This document shows positions 26,038-33,866 of a stretch of 52,718 nt of DNA, piece after piece. Source of the DNA: an uncultured Rubrobacteraceae bacterium. Its GTDB lineage: Bacteria; Actinomycetota; Rubrobacteria; Rubrobacterales; Rubrobacteraceae. Within the stretch, counting starts at the first letter, position 1, and each line of letters begins with the position of its first letter. Both the position numbers and the translations under genes were made by a program. Below the pieces are notes generated by a model that had not been told where the DNA came from, searched no databases, and saw only the letters and a list, made by a program, of their open reading frames with translations. Location: the NCBI GenBank assembly GCA_902806095.1, contig CADCVF010000009.1:1-52718 (forward strand), read 5' to 3'.

Positions 26038-26605
26038 GGCCGAGGAGGTGATCGACTTCTGGTTCGGACGTGAAGGCGAGCCAGGCTACGGCGAGTTCCG
26101 CGACGAGTGGTTCCGCAAAGACCCGGAGTTCGACGCCAGGGTCACGGAGCGGTTCGCCGATCTCTATGAGGAGGCTGCCGCAGGCGACCTCGACGACTGG
26201 CGCGACGACGCCAGGAGCTGCCTGGCGCTCGTCATCGTGCTCGACCAGTTCCCCCGCAACATGTTCCGCGGCGACGGACGCACCCACGCAGCCGACGGGG
26301 TGGCGCTCGAATCCTCCAGGTACGCGGTCGAGCACGCGCTGGACAGGGAACTCCCTGCTCTCCAGAGGATGTTCTTATACATGCCGTTCATGCACAGCGA
26401 GAACAGGCAGGACCAGCGCCGCTCCGTAGAGCTGTTCGGGCGGCTCGCGGATGAGCCAGGCGCGCCCGACGTAACCTCCTACGCCGCAGGGCACAGGGAG
26501 ATCGTCGAGCGGTTCGGACGGTTCCCGCACAGGAACGTGATCCTGGGCAGAGAGGCGAGATCTGAAGAGGCTGAGTTCCTGCAGACAGAGGGCTCTTCGT
26601 TCTGA
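26021..26605 (+). CDS. DUF924-family protein
   Basis: The 194 residues match the DUF924 (YP_/COG3803-like) all-helical family: AEEVIDFWFGREGEPGYGEF near the N-terminus, the central LVIVLDQFPRNMFRGD motif, the PFMHSENRQDQRRSVELF segment and GHREIVERFGRFPHRNVILG near the C-terminus. No biochemical role is established for the family. The TTG at 26021 (or GTG 26027) lies inside the 3' end of the diadenylate cyclase gene, so the two are coupled. Confidence 0.85.
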   Translation: MAVPSRAEEVIDFWFGREGEPGYGEFRDEWFRKDPEFDARVTERFADLYEEAAAGDLDDWRDDARSCLALVIVLDQFPRNMFRGDGRTHAADGVALESSRYAVEHALDRELPALQRMFLYMPFMHSENRQDQRRSVELFGRLADEPGAPDVTSYAAGHREIVERFGRFPHRNVILGREARSEEAEFLQTEGSSF

Positions 26606-26645
26606 GCAACAAGGCGGCGCGCAGTCCACATGGGAGACAGGCAGC

Positions 26646-28268
26646 TTGGCGAACATAGGCAATCCTCCGTGCGATGTAGGCGTCATACGTTCCCGGAAGG
26701 CAGACGCGCCGTGCGCGCCTAGCGCGGGTCCCTGGGTGCTCGCGGCGACGATTATCGGGTCGGCGATGGCCTTTATCGATGGCACGGTAACGAACGTCGC
26801 GCTCCCGCAGATACAGGAACGACTCGGGGCGACGGCCACCGACTCGCAGTGGATCGTCGAGTCCTACGCCCTGTTCTTGGCGGCCTTGATCCTGGTCGGC
26901 GGCTCCCTCGGGGACCATTACGGGCGCCGTCGTATCTTCACTCTGGGGATCGTCGTCTTCACGCTCGCCTCGGTGTGGTGCGGGCTCTCCACCAGCCCCG
27001 AGATGCTGATCCTAGCCCGCGCCGTACAGGGCGTGGGAGGCGCGATGCTCGTTCCTGGCTCCCTGGCTATTATCAGCGCCTCTTTCGACGGGGACGCGCG
27101 CGGGAAGGCCATAGGCACGTGGTCGGGGCTCTCGGGGGTAACGACCGCCCTCGGTCCTGTCCTCGGCGGTTTCCTGGTCGAGAACGTCTCGTGGCGGGCC
27201 GCTTTCCTGATAAACGTGCCGCTCGCCATCGCGGTACTGCTCATCGTCGCAAGGTACGTCCCCGAGAGCCGCGACCCCGACGCCAGAAAGCTCGATATTA
27301 TCGGCGCGGCGCTCGCGACGTTCGGGCTCGGCGGCGTGGTGTTCGGCCTGATCACCTCGGCAGAGGCAGGTTTCACCGACCTCGTGGTGATGCTCTCGCT
27401 CGGGCTCGGGGTCGCGGCTCTCGTTGGTTTCGTCGTGAGAGAGCGGCGGACGGAGGAGCCGATGATGCCGCTTAGTCTGTTCCAATCCAGGAACTTCACG
27501 GGGGCGAACCTCCTGACGATGTTGTTGTACGCGGGGCTCGGCGGGGCGTTGTACTTTCTGCCCTTCCTCCTGATCCAGGTCCACGGCTACTCGGCCACGG
27601 CGGCGGGTAGCTCGTTCTTGCCCTTCACTATCATCACGTTCCTGATCTCCCGGTGGGCCGGTGGCCTGGTAACCCGTTTCGGGGCTCGGCTGCCGCTGAT
27701 GATCGGCCCCGTCATAGCCGCCGCCGGCTTCGTGCTGTTCGCCCGGCCAGGATTGGGCGGCTCTTACTGGACGACGTTCTTCCCCGCTATCGTGGTGCTC
27801 GGCCTCGGGATGGCCCTCGTGATAGCGCCGCTTACGACGACGGCCATGAACTCGGTCTCGGGCAGTCACTCAGGCCTGGCCTCCGGCGTCAACAACGCCG
27901 TCTCCAGGACCGCCGGGCTGCTCGCGATCCCCGTGCTTGGTATCTTCGTCTTCCTGGTCTTTTCCGGCGGCCTCGACACCAGGGTGCAGAGCCTGGATCT
28001 CTCACCGCAGGCCCAAGAGCAGCTCGAGGCGGAGAAGGTGAACCTCGGCGGGGCGGAGGTCCCTTCCGGCGTAAGCCAAGAGACGGGGGTGAAGGTCGAA
28101 CGTGCCATCCAAGAGTCGTTTCTGGCTGGCTTCAGGCTCGCGATGTTCATAGCCGCGGGCCTGGCTGTCGCGAGCGCGGTCGCGGCGGCGGTCATAATGG
28201 AGGGCAAGGGCCGCACCGCCCAGACCAAGAGGATAGGCCAACATGAAGGCAAAACGGCACCCGCCTGA
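26646..28268 (+). CDS. MFS exporter, DHA2 family (EmrB/QacA type)
   Basis: This 540-residue integral membrane protein has about 14 transmembrane helices. Signatures include FIDGTVTNVALPQIQERLG in helix 1, GGSLGDHYGRRRIF (motif A) and the conserved LARAVQGVGGAMLVPGSLAI helix. Such proteins export drugs and dyes by H+ antiport. A poorly conserved ~60-residue loop precedes the last helix (~residues 430-495). It starts at TTG 26646 behind GGGAG, 40 bases after the DUF924 gene, so it may be the end of the signalling operon. It converges with the phosphotransferase gene. Confidence 0.88.
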   Translation: MANIGNPPCDVGVIRSRKADAPCAPSAGPWVLAATIIGSAMAFIDGTVTNVALPQIQERLGATATDSQWIVESYALFLAALILVGGSLGDHYGRRRIFTLGIVVFTLASVWCGLSTSPEMLILARAVQGVGGAMLVPGSLAIISASFDGDARGKAIGTWSGLSGVTTALGPVLGGFLVENVSWRAAFLINVPLAIAVLLIVARYVPESRDPDARKLDIIGAALATFGLGGVVFGLITSAEAGFTDLVVMLSLGLGVAALVGFVVRERRTEEPMMPLSLFQSRNFTGANLLTMLLYAGLGGALYFLPFLLIQVHGYSATAAGSSFLPFTIITFLISRWAGGLVTRFGARLPLMIGPVIAAAGFVLFARPGLGGSYWTTFFPAIVVLGLGMALVIAPLTTTAMNSVSGSHSGLASGVNNAVSRTAGLLAIPVLGIFVFLVFSGGLDTRVQSLDLSPQAQEQLEAEKVNLGGAEVPSGVSQETGVKVERAIQESFLAGFRLAMFIAAGLAVASAVAAAVIMEGKGRTAQTKRIGQHEGKTAPA

Positions 28269-28353
28269 GGTGAACATCTATAATGAGATTCATTGACTGT
28301 TCCAACGGCAGCGCCGTGAACGGCGACGCGGACGTCGTGGAGGCTTACGGCGG

Positions 28354-29355
28354 TTACCTTATCGAGCCCTTCGTGAGCGCCCCCGTGGGACGAGGAGCTC
28401 CTGGGGGTGGAGGCCGAAGTGAGAGCGTCGGCGGGCGGTCCGCGCGTACCGCATCCAGATGCGGGTCGAATTTTGCGCTGCTCATACGCGCCGTGCAGCG
28501 TTCGAGTCTCCCCAGAGCATAGCTCCAGAAGTCCTCCGCCGGGTTGTCTTTCGCGTGCTGGACGAAGCCCCAGAGAGACCAGTGGAGGTCGCTCATTGCT
28601 TTATAGAGCTCCAGACGCGAGTAGAGCGCAGGAGAAGCTGCGCCGTCGCAGTAGGCCTCCAGCATCAGGCGGTCTTGCTCCGGCCCGAACCCAGCCTCGA
28701 CGGAGAGGTCTCCAAGGTCCCACATCGGATCGTTCATGCCTGAGTATTCCCAGTCGATGAGATAGATGCGCGCTCCCGCATCCAGTAGGTTCCCAGGCCA
28801 CGGGTCATTGTGGCAGGGTACGAGCGGGACAGGGGAAGCCTCCAGCGCCAGGCGTACCGCCCTCGCCTTCTGTCCTACCTCGTAGTACTCCTGCGGCAGC
28901 GTCGGGGGCCATCCGCCTAAGAGCTTGACGTAGTCCTCGATCTCGGCGAAGACATCGAAGCGGGACGCGAAAACCTTTCTCAGGCGGTGAACCCGCTTGA
29001 GCAGCAGCGCTGCCCTGATCGGCGCCGCGACTTCCCTGCTCCAGTCCTGCTCCCCGTGCATAGAAATCCCTTCGACGAACCGGGTTACCATCGTGCCGTC
29101 TTCAGCATCGAAGTAAATAACCTCTACGTTGATACCGGCTGCTGCCGCAACCCTCGCGTTGTGCTTCTCTGCGGCCCGGTCTATATAGTCGGAGGTACCT
29201 TCTCCGGCGATCCGCAGCACGTAAGCTGCTGCACCCGCCGTCACCTTGTAAGAGACGTTGGTTAAAGTGCCGCTGAGTGGTTCGAGTTTGATCTCTTCTT
29301 GCCGTAGGTTCCTGAACAGGGGCACGCGCGCGAGCGCAGCATACACTCTCTCCAA
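28354..29355 (-). CDS. Choline/ethanolamine-kinase-like phosphotransferase
   Basis: This 333-residue protein has the APH/choline kinase fold. The nucleotide region is PLSGTLTNVSYKVTAG, the catalytic loop VPCHNDPWPGNLLDAG (His-x-Asp with downstream Asn) and the metal-binding DWEYSGMNDPMWDLGDLS. The last two are typical of choline kinase/LicA rather than aminoglycoside kinases. It would phosphorylate choline or a related amino alcohol. The favoured start is TTG 29355 behind GAGAGGAG; ATG 29397 is an alternative. The C-terminal ~30 residues are Pro-rich and unrelated to the family. An 11-bp-period array lies upstream. Confidence 0.85.
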   Translation of the reverse strand: MERVYAALARVPLFRNLRQEEIKLEPLSGTLTNVSYKVTAGAAAYVLRIAGEGTSDYIDRAAEKHNARVAAAAGINVEVIYFDAEDGTMVTRFVEGISMHGEQDWSREVAAPIRAALLLKRVHRLRKVFASRFDVFAEIEDYVKLLGGWPPTLPQEYYEVGQKARAVRLALEASPVPLVPCHNDPWPGNLLDAGARIYLIDWEYSGMNDPMWDLGDLSVEAGFGPEQDRLMLEAYCDGAASPALYSRLELYKAMSDLHWSLWGFVQHAKDNPAEDFWSYALGRLERCTARMSSAKFDPHLDAVRADRPPTLSLRPPPPGAPRPTGALTKGSIR

Positions 29356-29408
29356 TCCTGCTCCTCTCTTGTATCCGTTTAGAAAGGCGCTCCCCAACGC
29401 CCATGATG

Positions 29409-29452
29409 TGGTTAAACGATTGTAAACGCTATGTTAACCGTGCACAAACTGA
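29409..29452. promoter_or_regulatory. 11-bp-period direct repeats upstream of the phosphotransferase
   Basis: Consecutive 11-base units on the plus strand are TGGTTAAACGA, TTGTAAACGCT and ATGTTAACCGT, with a weaker GCACAAACTGA after them. The GTTAAAC/GTAAAC/GTTAACC core resembles that of the array at 30366-30409. The site lies 54 to 97 bases upstream of the TTG start and between two minus-strand genes. I read it as a binding site for the same winged-helix regulator. Confidence 0.5.
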
Positions 29453-29475
29453 GGAGCGTTCGAAACCTTGCGAGA

Positions 29476-30303
29476 CTATCTTCTGGAAGCGTAAACGATG
29501 GTTGCCTGGCCGATGTGGCCGCGCAGGGCGTCGTTGCGCGCCACATAGGTCTCTAACTCTCCTCGCTCGTCCAGCTTACGGAGCCTGGATAGCGCGTGGT
29601 CCAGGCGATCTCCGGCGACCAGCGACCAGACTGAATCTCCGTCCCGCCACTCCTGGTTCAGGGGACCGCGGGGGTCGAAGTAAGACTCGCCCTGTACCGT
29701 GGCGTCGACCGGCGCGAAGCTTCCCCGGTGCGCGAAACCGCAATCATCGAGGATTTCGAACAGCTCGTCGAGGGGGACGTAGCGGTTTCGGAGAGCATCG
29801 GCGGCCTCCGGGATCAGGGGGTAGTGCCAGTAGCCGTGGCGCAGCTGCTCTTGGGAGCAGGTGCTGACCGTGAGGATGCCGCCTGGCTTCAGAACCCTGG
29901 CAAATTCTCTGAAGGCCAGGCGATGGGCAGGGAATCCTTCTGAGGCATCGTCAGGGAGGTGGTGGAGTACCTGGTTGATCATGACCCCGTCGAGAGTCGC
30001 CTCCTCGAAGGGCAGCTCATCGATCCTCGAGGAATGGAAGGAGATACGGCCCTCTGCCCAGGCCAGCTTGCGCGCGGCGGCCTCGAGCATGCCTGGATTG
30101 AGGTCTACAGCCTCGATTCGTCCGACGTAACCGAGCAGCGCCTCGGAGTAGCTACCCGTGCCACACCCTGCATCCAGTATCACCGTCCGATCCAAAGGCA
30201 CCGGCGCGTGGGCGAGGCAGCCTATGATGACCTCGGTCCCGACCGGCTCCCTGGTCCTGTCGTAGTTACCGGATTTGTGCGTGTAGTTCTCGTAGCTGCT
30301 CAA
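29476..30303 (-). CDS. Class I SAM-dependent methyltransferase
   Basis: This 275-residue protein has the Rossmann methyltransferase motifs in order: motif I VILDAGCGTGSYSEALLG, the acidic motif II RIEAVDLNPGMLEAAARK, motif III region DGVMINQVLHHLPDD and motif IV/post-IV FARVLKPGGILTVSTCSQEQ. It is in the UbiE/arsenite-methyltransferase-like Methyltransf_11 group, and the acceptor cannot be predicted. It is transcribed divergently from the TIM-barrel isomerase gene. The four-unit 11-bp array at 30366-30409 lies 63 bases or more upstream, so both genes could be under the same regulator. Confidence 0.85.
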   Translation of the reverse strand: MSSYENYTHKSGNYDRTREPVGTEVIIGCLAHAPVPLDRTVILDAGCGTGSYSEALLGYVGRIEAVDLNPGMLEAAARKLAWAEGRISFHSSRIDELPFEEATLDGVMINQVLHHLPDDASEGFPAHRLAFREFARVLKPGGILTVSTCSQEQLRHGYWHYPLIPEAADALRNRYVPLDELFEILDDCGFAHRGSFAPVDATVQGESYFDPRGPLNQEWRDGDSVWSLVAGDRLDHALSRLRKLDERGELETYVARNDALRGHIGQATIVYASRR

Positions 30304-30365
30304 TCCGGCTATCCCCCCTCGGGTCCGTGTTCTCCTAAGATCATGTGAGCTTATACTACAGAGCC

Positions 30366-30409
30366 GGTTAAACCCAGGTTTTACCCATCGTTAACCTTTG
30401 TTTCACCCA
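30366..30409 (+). promoter_or_regulatory. Four 11-bp direct repeats (PHO-box-like) before a -10 without -35
   Basis: Four contiguous 11-base units read GGTTAAACCCA, GGTTTTACCCA, TCGTTAACCTT and TGTTTCACCCA; the consensus is approximately GGTTTAACCCA. The array ends where the -35 box of the downstream promoter should be. A TATACT (30428-30433) provides the -10 and no -35 hexamer is seen. This is the arrangement of PhoB/PhoP-type activators. The last unit contains GTTTCACCC, close to the GTTCACC units of Streptomyces PHO boxes. Assignment to phosphate control is inference. Confidence 0.65.
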
Positions 30410-30427
30410 AGGAAGTATCGGCGAGCC

Positions 30428-30433
30428 TATACT
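30428..30433 (+). promoter_or_regulatory. -10 box TATACT for the TIM-barrel isomerase gene
   Basis: TATACT lies 36 bases before the ATG at 30464. The position for a -35 (about 30405-30410) reads CCCAAG and is instead covered by the last repeat of the 11-bp array. Confidence 0.5.
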
Positions 30434-30463
30434 GCGCGCGATCTCGTGCGGCTCTAAGGGAGG

Positions 30464-31405
30464 ATGGACCGTATGGCCTTTCGGAGTGTGGGTACCAACC
30501 TGTCCCGACTGTATCTGGACAACCTCTGCCAGCTCTCGGAGGACCTCGAGACCCTGAAGGGCGCAGGATCGGATTTCGTCGAGATCTGGCCCCACCATCT
30601 TGGGGTCATTCTCGGCGGCAGCCTCGATGAGATCAGGCTAAGAGCGGTCAGGGACTCTCTGCTGGAGGCGGACCTGGCGTACACGGTGCACGCCCCGCTC
30701 GAGGTCAACCTCATGGATACAACCTCACCCGCCCTTCAGCGGGACATCCTCGACGCCAGCCTCCGGTTCGCGCACGTTATCGGCGCGGAGGTGGTAGTCT
30801 GCCACGCCGGCCAGCGGGTGGCCGCGCGCGACTTCAGGCACAGCATGAGTGACCAGCTCATCGCCGAACGCTCAGCCCTGCTGTGGGCTGGAGACCTGGC
30901 GGAAGATCTGGGCCTGGCTATCGTCGTCGAGAACTACTACCCCGAGCAGCCTATCCTGCGCGGCACGGTCTACGACTACTCGGTCTGGCCCTCCGAGCTG
31001 GCCGAGCAGATCCATAAGGTCCGGCATCCCGCTGTCGGCATCTGCCTGGATGTGGGACATGCAGCCCTCGCGGCGGGCGTCTTCGGCTTCGACTATATCG
31101 AAGAGTGCGCCGCCCTGGCACCACTCGTTCGCCACGTACACCTTCACGACAACCTGCAGAGGACGAACCTCACGGGTGAGCCGGCGGTCTCCGAGCACAC
31201 GGTCTACGGGCTCGGAGATTTGCACCTCCCACCAGGCAGAGGCACTATCCCGCTCGGGGACCTGTTCCGGCGGATGAACTTCGCCGAAAGCCCCTCGTGC
31301 TGCGTGGAGTTGTCCCCCGAGTACTTTTCCCAGGTCCCTGAGGCTCTCCACGCCGCCAGGGAGCTTGGCCTGGAGACAGCGTTCAGGGAGCGGGTGCCAG
31401 TCTGA
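30464..31405 (+). CDS. Sugar phosphate isomerase/epimerase-like TIM-barrel protein
   Basis: The 313-residue protein belongs to the AP endonuclease 2/xylose isomerase-like superfamily. Metal-site segments are visible: YTVHAPLEVNLMD, EVVVCHAGQRVA, AIVVENYYPEQP (Glu), VGICLDVGHAALAAGVFGFD (Asp, His), VRHVHLHDNL (His-x-His) and CCVELSPEYF (Glu). The metal ligands for a divalent ion appear complete. The substrate is unknown; relatives epimerise sugars or inositol derivatives. GGAGG precedes the ATG at 30464. The promoter carries the four-unit repeat array, so expression is probably activator dependent. Confidence 0.78.
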   Translation: MDRMAFRSVGTNLSRLYLDNLCQLSEDLETLKGAGSDFVEIWPHHLGVILGGSLDEIRLRAVRDSLLEADLAYTVHAPLEVNLMDTTSPALQRDILDASLRFAHVIGAEVVVCHAGQRVAARDFRHSMSDQLIAERSALLWAGDLAEDLGLAIVVENYYPEQPILRGTVYDYSVWPSELAEQIHKVRHPAVGICLDVGHAALAAGVFGFDYIEECAALAPLVRHVHLHDNLQRTNLTGEPAVSEHTVYGLGDLHLPPGRGTIPLGDLFRRMNFAESPSCCVELSPEYFSQVPEALHAARELGLETAFRERVPV

Positions 31406-31782
31406 GCCCGGTGTCAGCGCGGTTCGGGCTGAACTCAGTGCTAGAGCTGCCAGATGCGGGTTGCGTAGATTGATGGTACAACGGAGGCTATCCGAATACT
31501 CGACGAAAGGAACCTCGGATAGCCCACACTCATCATACTGAGCCACTCGAGCACCTGGAAGGGCCGTGTCCGTGCCCTTCTGCCTCATAGACGATGCTTA
31601 CGCCTCTCACGGCGTACCCCAAACACTTCCGAGCCATGAACAAGAGGACGACGTTACCCTGGTGACGCCAGAAGGTCTCACAGCGAGAGCACAGGCTCGA
31701 GCCACGGAGAGGTGGTGTATTCTCGACGAGAAGGCTTGAACCAGGCAGCAGATCACCTCTTCCGGAAAAGAGAGGAGCAACG
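31406..31782. other. Intergenic region with a stem-loop and unassigned sequence
   Basis: About 375 bases with no gene I can support. The one clear structure is the 10-bp inverted repeat at 31486-31524. Minus-strand frames in the remainder (around 31533-31780) contain short Cys and Arg/Lys-rich segments that might be relics of a transposase, but no motif is convincing. Confidence 0.4.
31486..31524. repeat. Perfect 10-bp inverted repeat with 19-base loop
   Basis: GGCTATCCGA pairs with TCGGATAGCC across a 19-base loop that contains CGAAAGGA. The loop length and this loop motif are shared with the hairpin at 39782-39826. No T-run follows, so a simple terminator is unlikely. Confidence 0.6.
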
Positions 31783-32091
31783 GTGCCGACGATGATCGTG
31801 CTGGTCAACCTGAAGGAAGACGTGACACCACAAGAATACGAGACGTGGCTCGAGGAGCGCTACGTCCCAGCAATACTCGACCTCGCCTCGGTTGACGAGT
31901 GGCTCGGCTACAGGGTGGGTGGCCTTCCTGAGTCGGGCGGCGAGCCGCCATACGAGTACGTCGTTTCGGTCGGAATCAGCGACCTGGAACAACTGGGCAG
32001 GGATATGGAGAGCGGGCAGGTACAGCAACTCCTGGGCGAGCTCGGCCGATACGCCCACGTTACGCAACTTATGACGGAGCGTTTTGTCTGA
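31783..32091 (+). CDS. REDY/HapK-like small protein
   Basis: The 102-residue protein starts at a GTG preceded by GAGAGGAG. It reads as an alpha+beta ferredoxin-like (dimeric barrel) fold of the REDY-like/HapK group: MIVLVNLKEDVTPQEYETWL, then PAILDLASVDEWLGYRVGG and YEYVVSVGISDLEQLGRDME. Homologues occur in prodigiosin-like pigment clusters and as stand-alone genes; the stand-alone function is unknown. It lies 23 bases before the CPA1 antiporter and probably shares its transcript. Confidence 0.65.
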   Translation: MPTMIVLVNLKEDVTPQEYETWLEERYVPAILDLASVDEWLGYRVGGLPESGGEPPYEYVVSVGISDLEQLGRDMESGQVQQLLGELGRYAHVTQLMTERFV

Positions 32092-32114
32092 GCCCGACTC
32101 AATGGAAGTGAGAG

Positions 32115-33746
32115 TTGCCCCAGATTGAGATAATCCTCGGTCTTCTCCTTGCGGTGGCGGCGCTTGCCACCCTCGCCACGCGGCTCGGGGTACCTTACCC
32201 GATCCTGCTGGTTCTCGGCGGATCGGCGCTCGGGTTCGTACCGGGGCTGCCGCCGGTGGTGCTCGACCCCGAGCTAGTATTCCTGTTGTTCTTGCCGCCC
32301 TTGCTTTACGTCTCGGCGCTCTTTACTTCGTGGCGCGACTTTCGGGCGAACGTCAGGGCGATCTCGCTGCTCGCCGTAGGACTCGTACTAATGACGACCA
32401 TCGTGGTCGCCGCAGTAGTCCACACCGTTACCGATCTGCCCTGGGCGGCGGCGTTCGTGCTAGGGGCGATCGTCTCTCCCACCGACGCAATCGCCGCCAC
32501 CACAGTAGCCCAGCGCCTCGGTGTGCCCCGCCGCATCGTCACGATCCTGGAGGGCGAGAGTCTCGTCAACGACGCCACTGGCATTGTCGCCTACCGAGTC
32601 GCCGTCGCCGCTGTGGTCACCGGCGCCTTCTCGGTCTGGGAGGCAGGCCTGCAGTTCGTCGTCGGCGCTGTGGGCGGGGTGGCCGTCGGCTTCGCAGTGG
32701 GTTGGCTCGTCGTCTGGACCCGCCGCCACCTCTCAGAAGACCCCTCAGTACAGAACACCGTCTCGCTGCTCACACCTTTCGTCGCGTACCTGGCCGCCGA
32801 AGAGCTGCCGCACACAGTGTGGGAAGCGCTCCATGGACTGTTCGGCGTTCCTGCGGATCTCCACTTCTCCGGCGTTCTCGCGGTGGTGACTACGGGGTTG
32901 TATCTGGGGCGCAAGGGGCCTTACATAATCTCATCGGGGACGCGCCTTCAGGGGTTCGCAACCTGGGAGCTGATAACGTTCTTGCTGAACGGTCTGATCT
33001 TCATCCTGATCGGGCTGCAACTAGGGAGCGTGGTAGAAGGGCTCGAGCAGTACTCGGCAGGCCAACTCATCGCCTACGCAGTCCTTGTGAGCCTGACCGT
33101 GATCCTCGTGCGCATGGTCTGGGTCTTCCCTGCTACGTATCTGCCACGGAAGGTCAGCCGCCGCATCAGGGAGCGAGACCCCTCACCTTCCTGGCGCAGT
33201 GTCTCGGTCGTAGCGTGGACCGGGATGCGGGGCGTTATCTCGCTGGCAGCGGCCCTCGCGTTGCCGTTCCAAACGGCGTCGGGGTTGTCATTTCCCGGGC
33301 GCGACCTGATCATCTTCCTGACGTTCTGCGTGATCCTGGCCACGCTCGTGGTCCAGGGTCTCTCCCTGCCCGTCCTGATCCGGGCCCTCGGTCTCGAGGA
33401 CGACCACATCGGGGACAAAGAAGAGACCCACGGCCGCATTCAAGTCGCTGAGGCCGCCCTGGAGCGCCTGGACGAACTTGGCGAGGAAGACTGGGTGCGT
33501 GAGGACACGACGGAGCGCATACGCGGGCTCTACACGTACCGCCGCAACCGGTTCGCTTCCCGCTTCGACGGCGATCCTGACGGCGTCGAAGAACGCTCGG
33601 CCGCCTACCAGCGTCTCATGGTCGAGCTGCTCGGGGCGCAGCGCCAGAGGCTCATCAGGATGCGCGACGAGGGCAGGATCGGGGACGAGGTCATGCACCG
33701 CATCGAGCGCGAACTCGACCTGGAAGAGTCGCGCCTGGAGTTGTGA
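32115..33746 (+). CDS. Na+/H+ antiporter, CPA1 family (NhaP/YjcE type)
   Basis: This 543-residue protein has about 12 transmembrane helices and a ~120-residue charged cytosolic tail. Key segments are VFLLFLPPLLYVSALFTSW, LGAIVSPTDAIAATTVAQRL with the conserved Asp, ILEGESLVNDATGIVAYRVA with the Asn-Asp ion-binding pair, and RGVISLAAALALP near the end. It exchanges Na+ (or K+) for H+ across the membrane. The helical tail (SAAYQRLMVELLGAQRQRLI) may be regulatory. The start is TTG 32115 behind GGAAGTGAGAG. It is followed by repeat copy C and converges with the iron alcohol dehydrogenase. Confidence 0.9.
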   Translation: MPQIEIILGLLLAVAALATLATRLGVPYPILLVLGGSALGFVPGLPPVVLDPELVFLLFLPPLLYVSALFTSWRDFRANVRAISLLAVGLVLMTTIVVAAVVHTVTDLPWAAAFVLGAIVSPTDAIAATTVAQRLGVPRRIVTILEGESLVNDATGIVAYRVAVAAVVTGAFSVWEAGLQFVVGAVGGVAVGFAVGWLVVWTRRHLSEDPSVQNTVSLLTPFVAYLAAEELPHTVWEALHGLFGVPADLHFSGVLAVVTTGLYLGRKGPYIISSGTRLQGFATWELITFLLNGLIFILIGLQLGSVVEGLEQYSAGQLIAYAVLVSLTVILVRMVWVFPATYLPRKVSRRIRERDPSPSWRSVSVVAWTGMRGVISLAAALALPFQTASGLSFPGRDLIIFLTFCVILATLVVQGLSLPVLIRALGLEDDHIGDKEETHGRIQVAEAALERLDELGEEDWVREDTTERIRGLYTYRRNRFASRFDGDPDGVEERSAAYQRLMVELLGAQRQRLIRMRDEGRIGDEVMHRIERELDLEESRLEL

Positions 33747-33835
33747 TGCTCTCGCATCAGCATGTCAGCACGCTCCGGCCATTCAGGCCTCCGCTTGTCA
33801 GCTTTCGTGTGCGCAAGTCTTGGCCGACCCGTTGC
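33744..33835. repeat. Dispersed GTCAGC-rich intergenic repeat, copy C
   Basis: It begins on the antiporter stop codon with the hairpin TGATGC-TCTC-GCATCA. It continues CAGCATGTCAGCACGCTC, CCTCCGCTTGTCAGCTTT and CGTGTGCGCAAG, which recur in copies A and B. It occupies the gap between convergent genes and may contribute to termination. Confidence 0.45.
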
Positions 33836-33866
33836 TGTTGTAGTCGCCGAGGGTAGTGAGCATCCT

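Noticed and set aside
31533-31808. Possible transposase relic on the minus strand
   Set aside because: A few Cys and Lys/Arg-rich segments suggested a TnpB-like end, but no ordered motif or terminal repeat supports it.
32330-33451. Second plus-strand frame of 373 codons inside the CPA1 antiporter
   Set aside because: Arg/His/Pro-rich translation, while the overlapping frame encodes a clear 12-helix antiporter.
33747-33866. Classical intrinsic terminator between the convergent antiporter and alcohol dehydrogenase genes
   Set aside because: Hairpins exist but no T-run follows on either strand, so I list the stretch as a repeat only.
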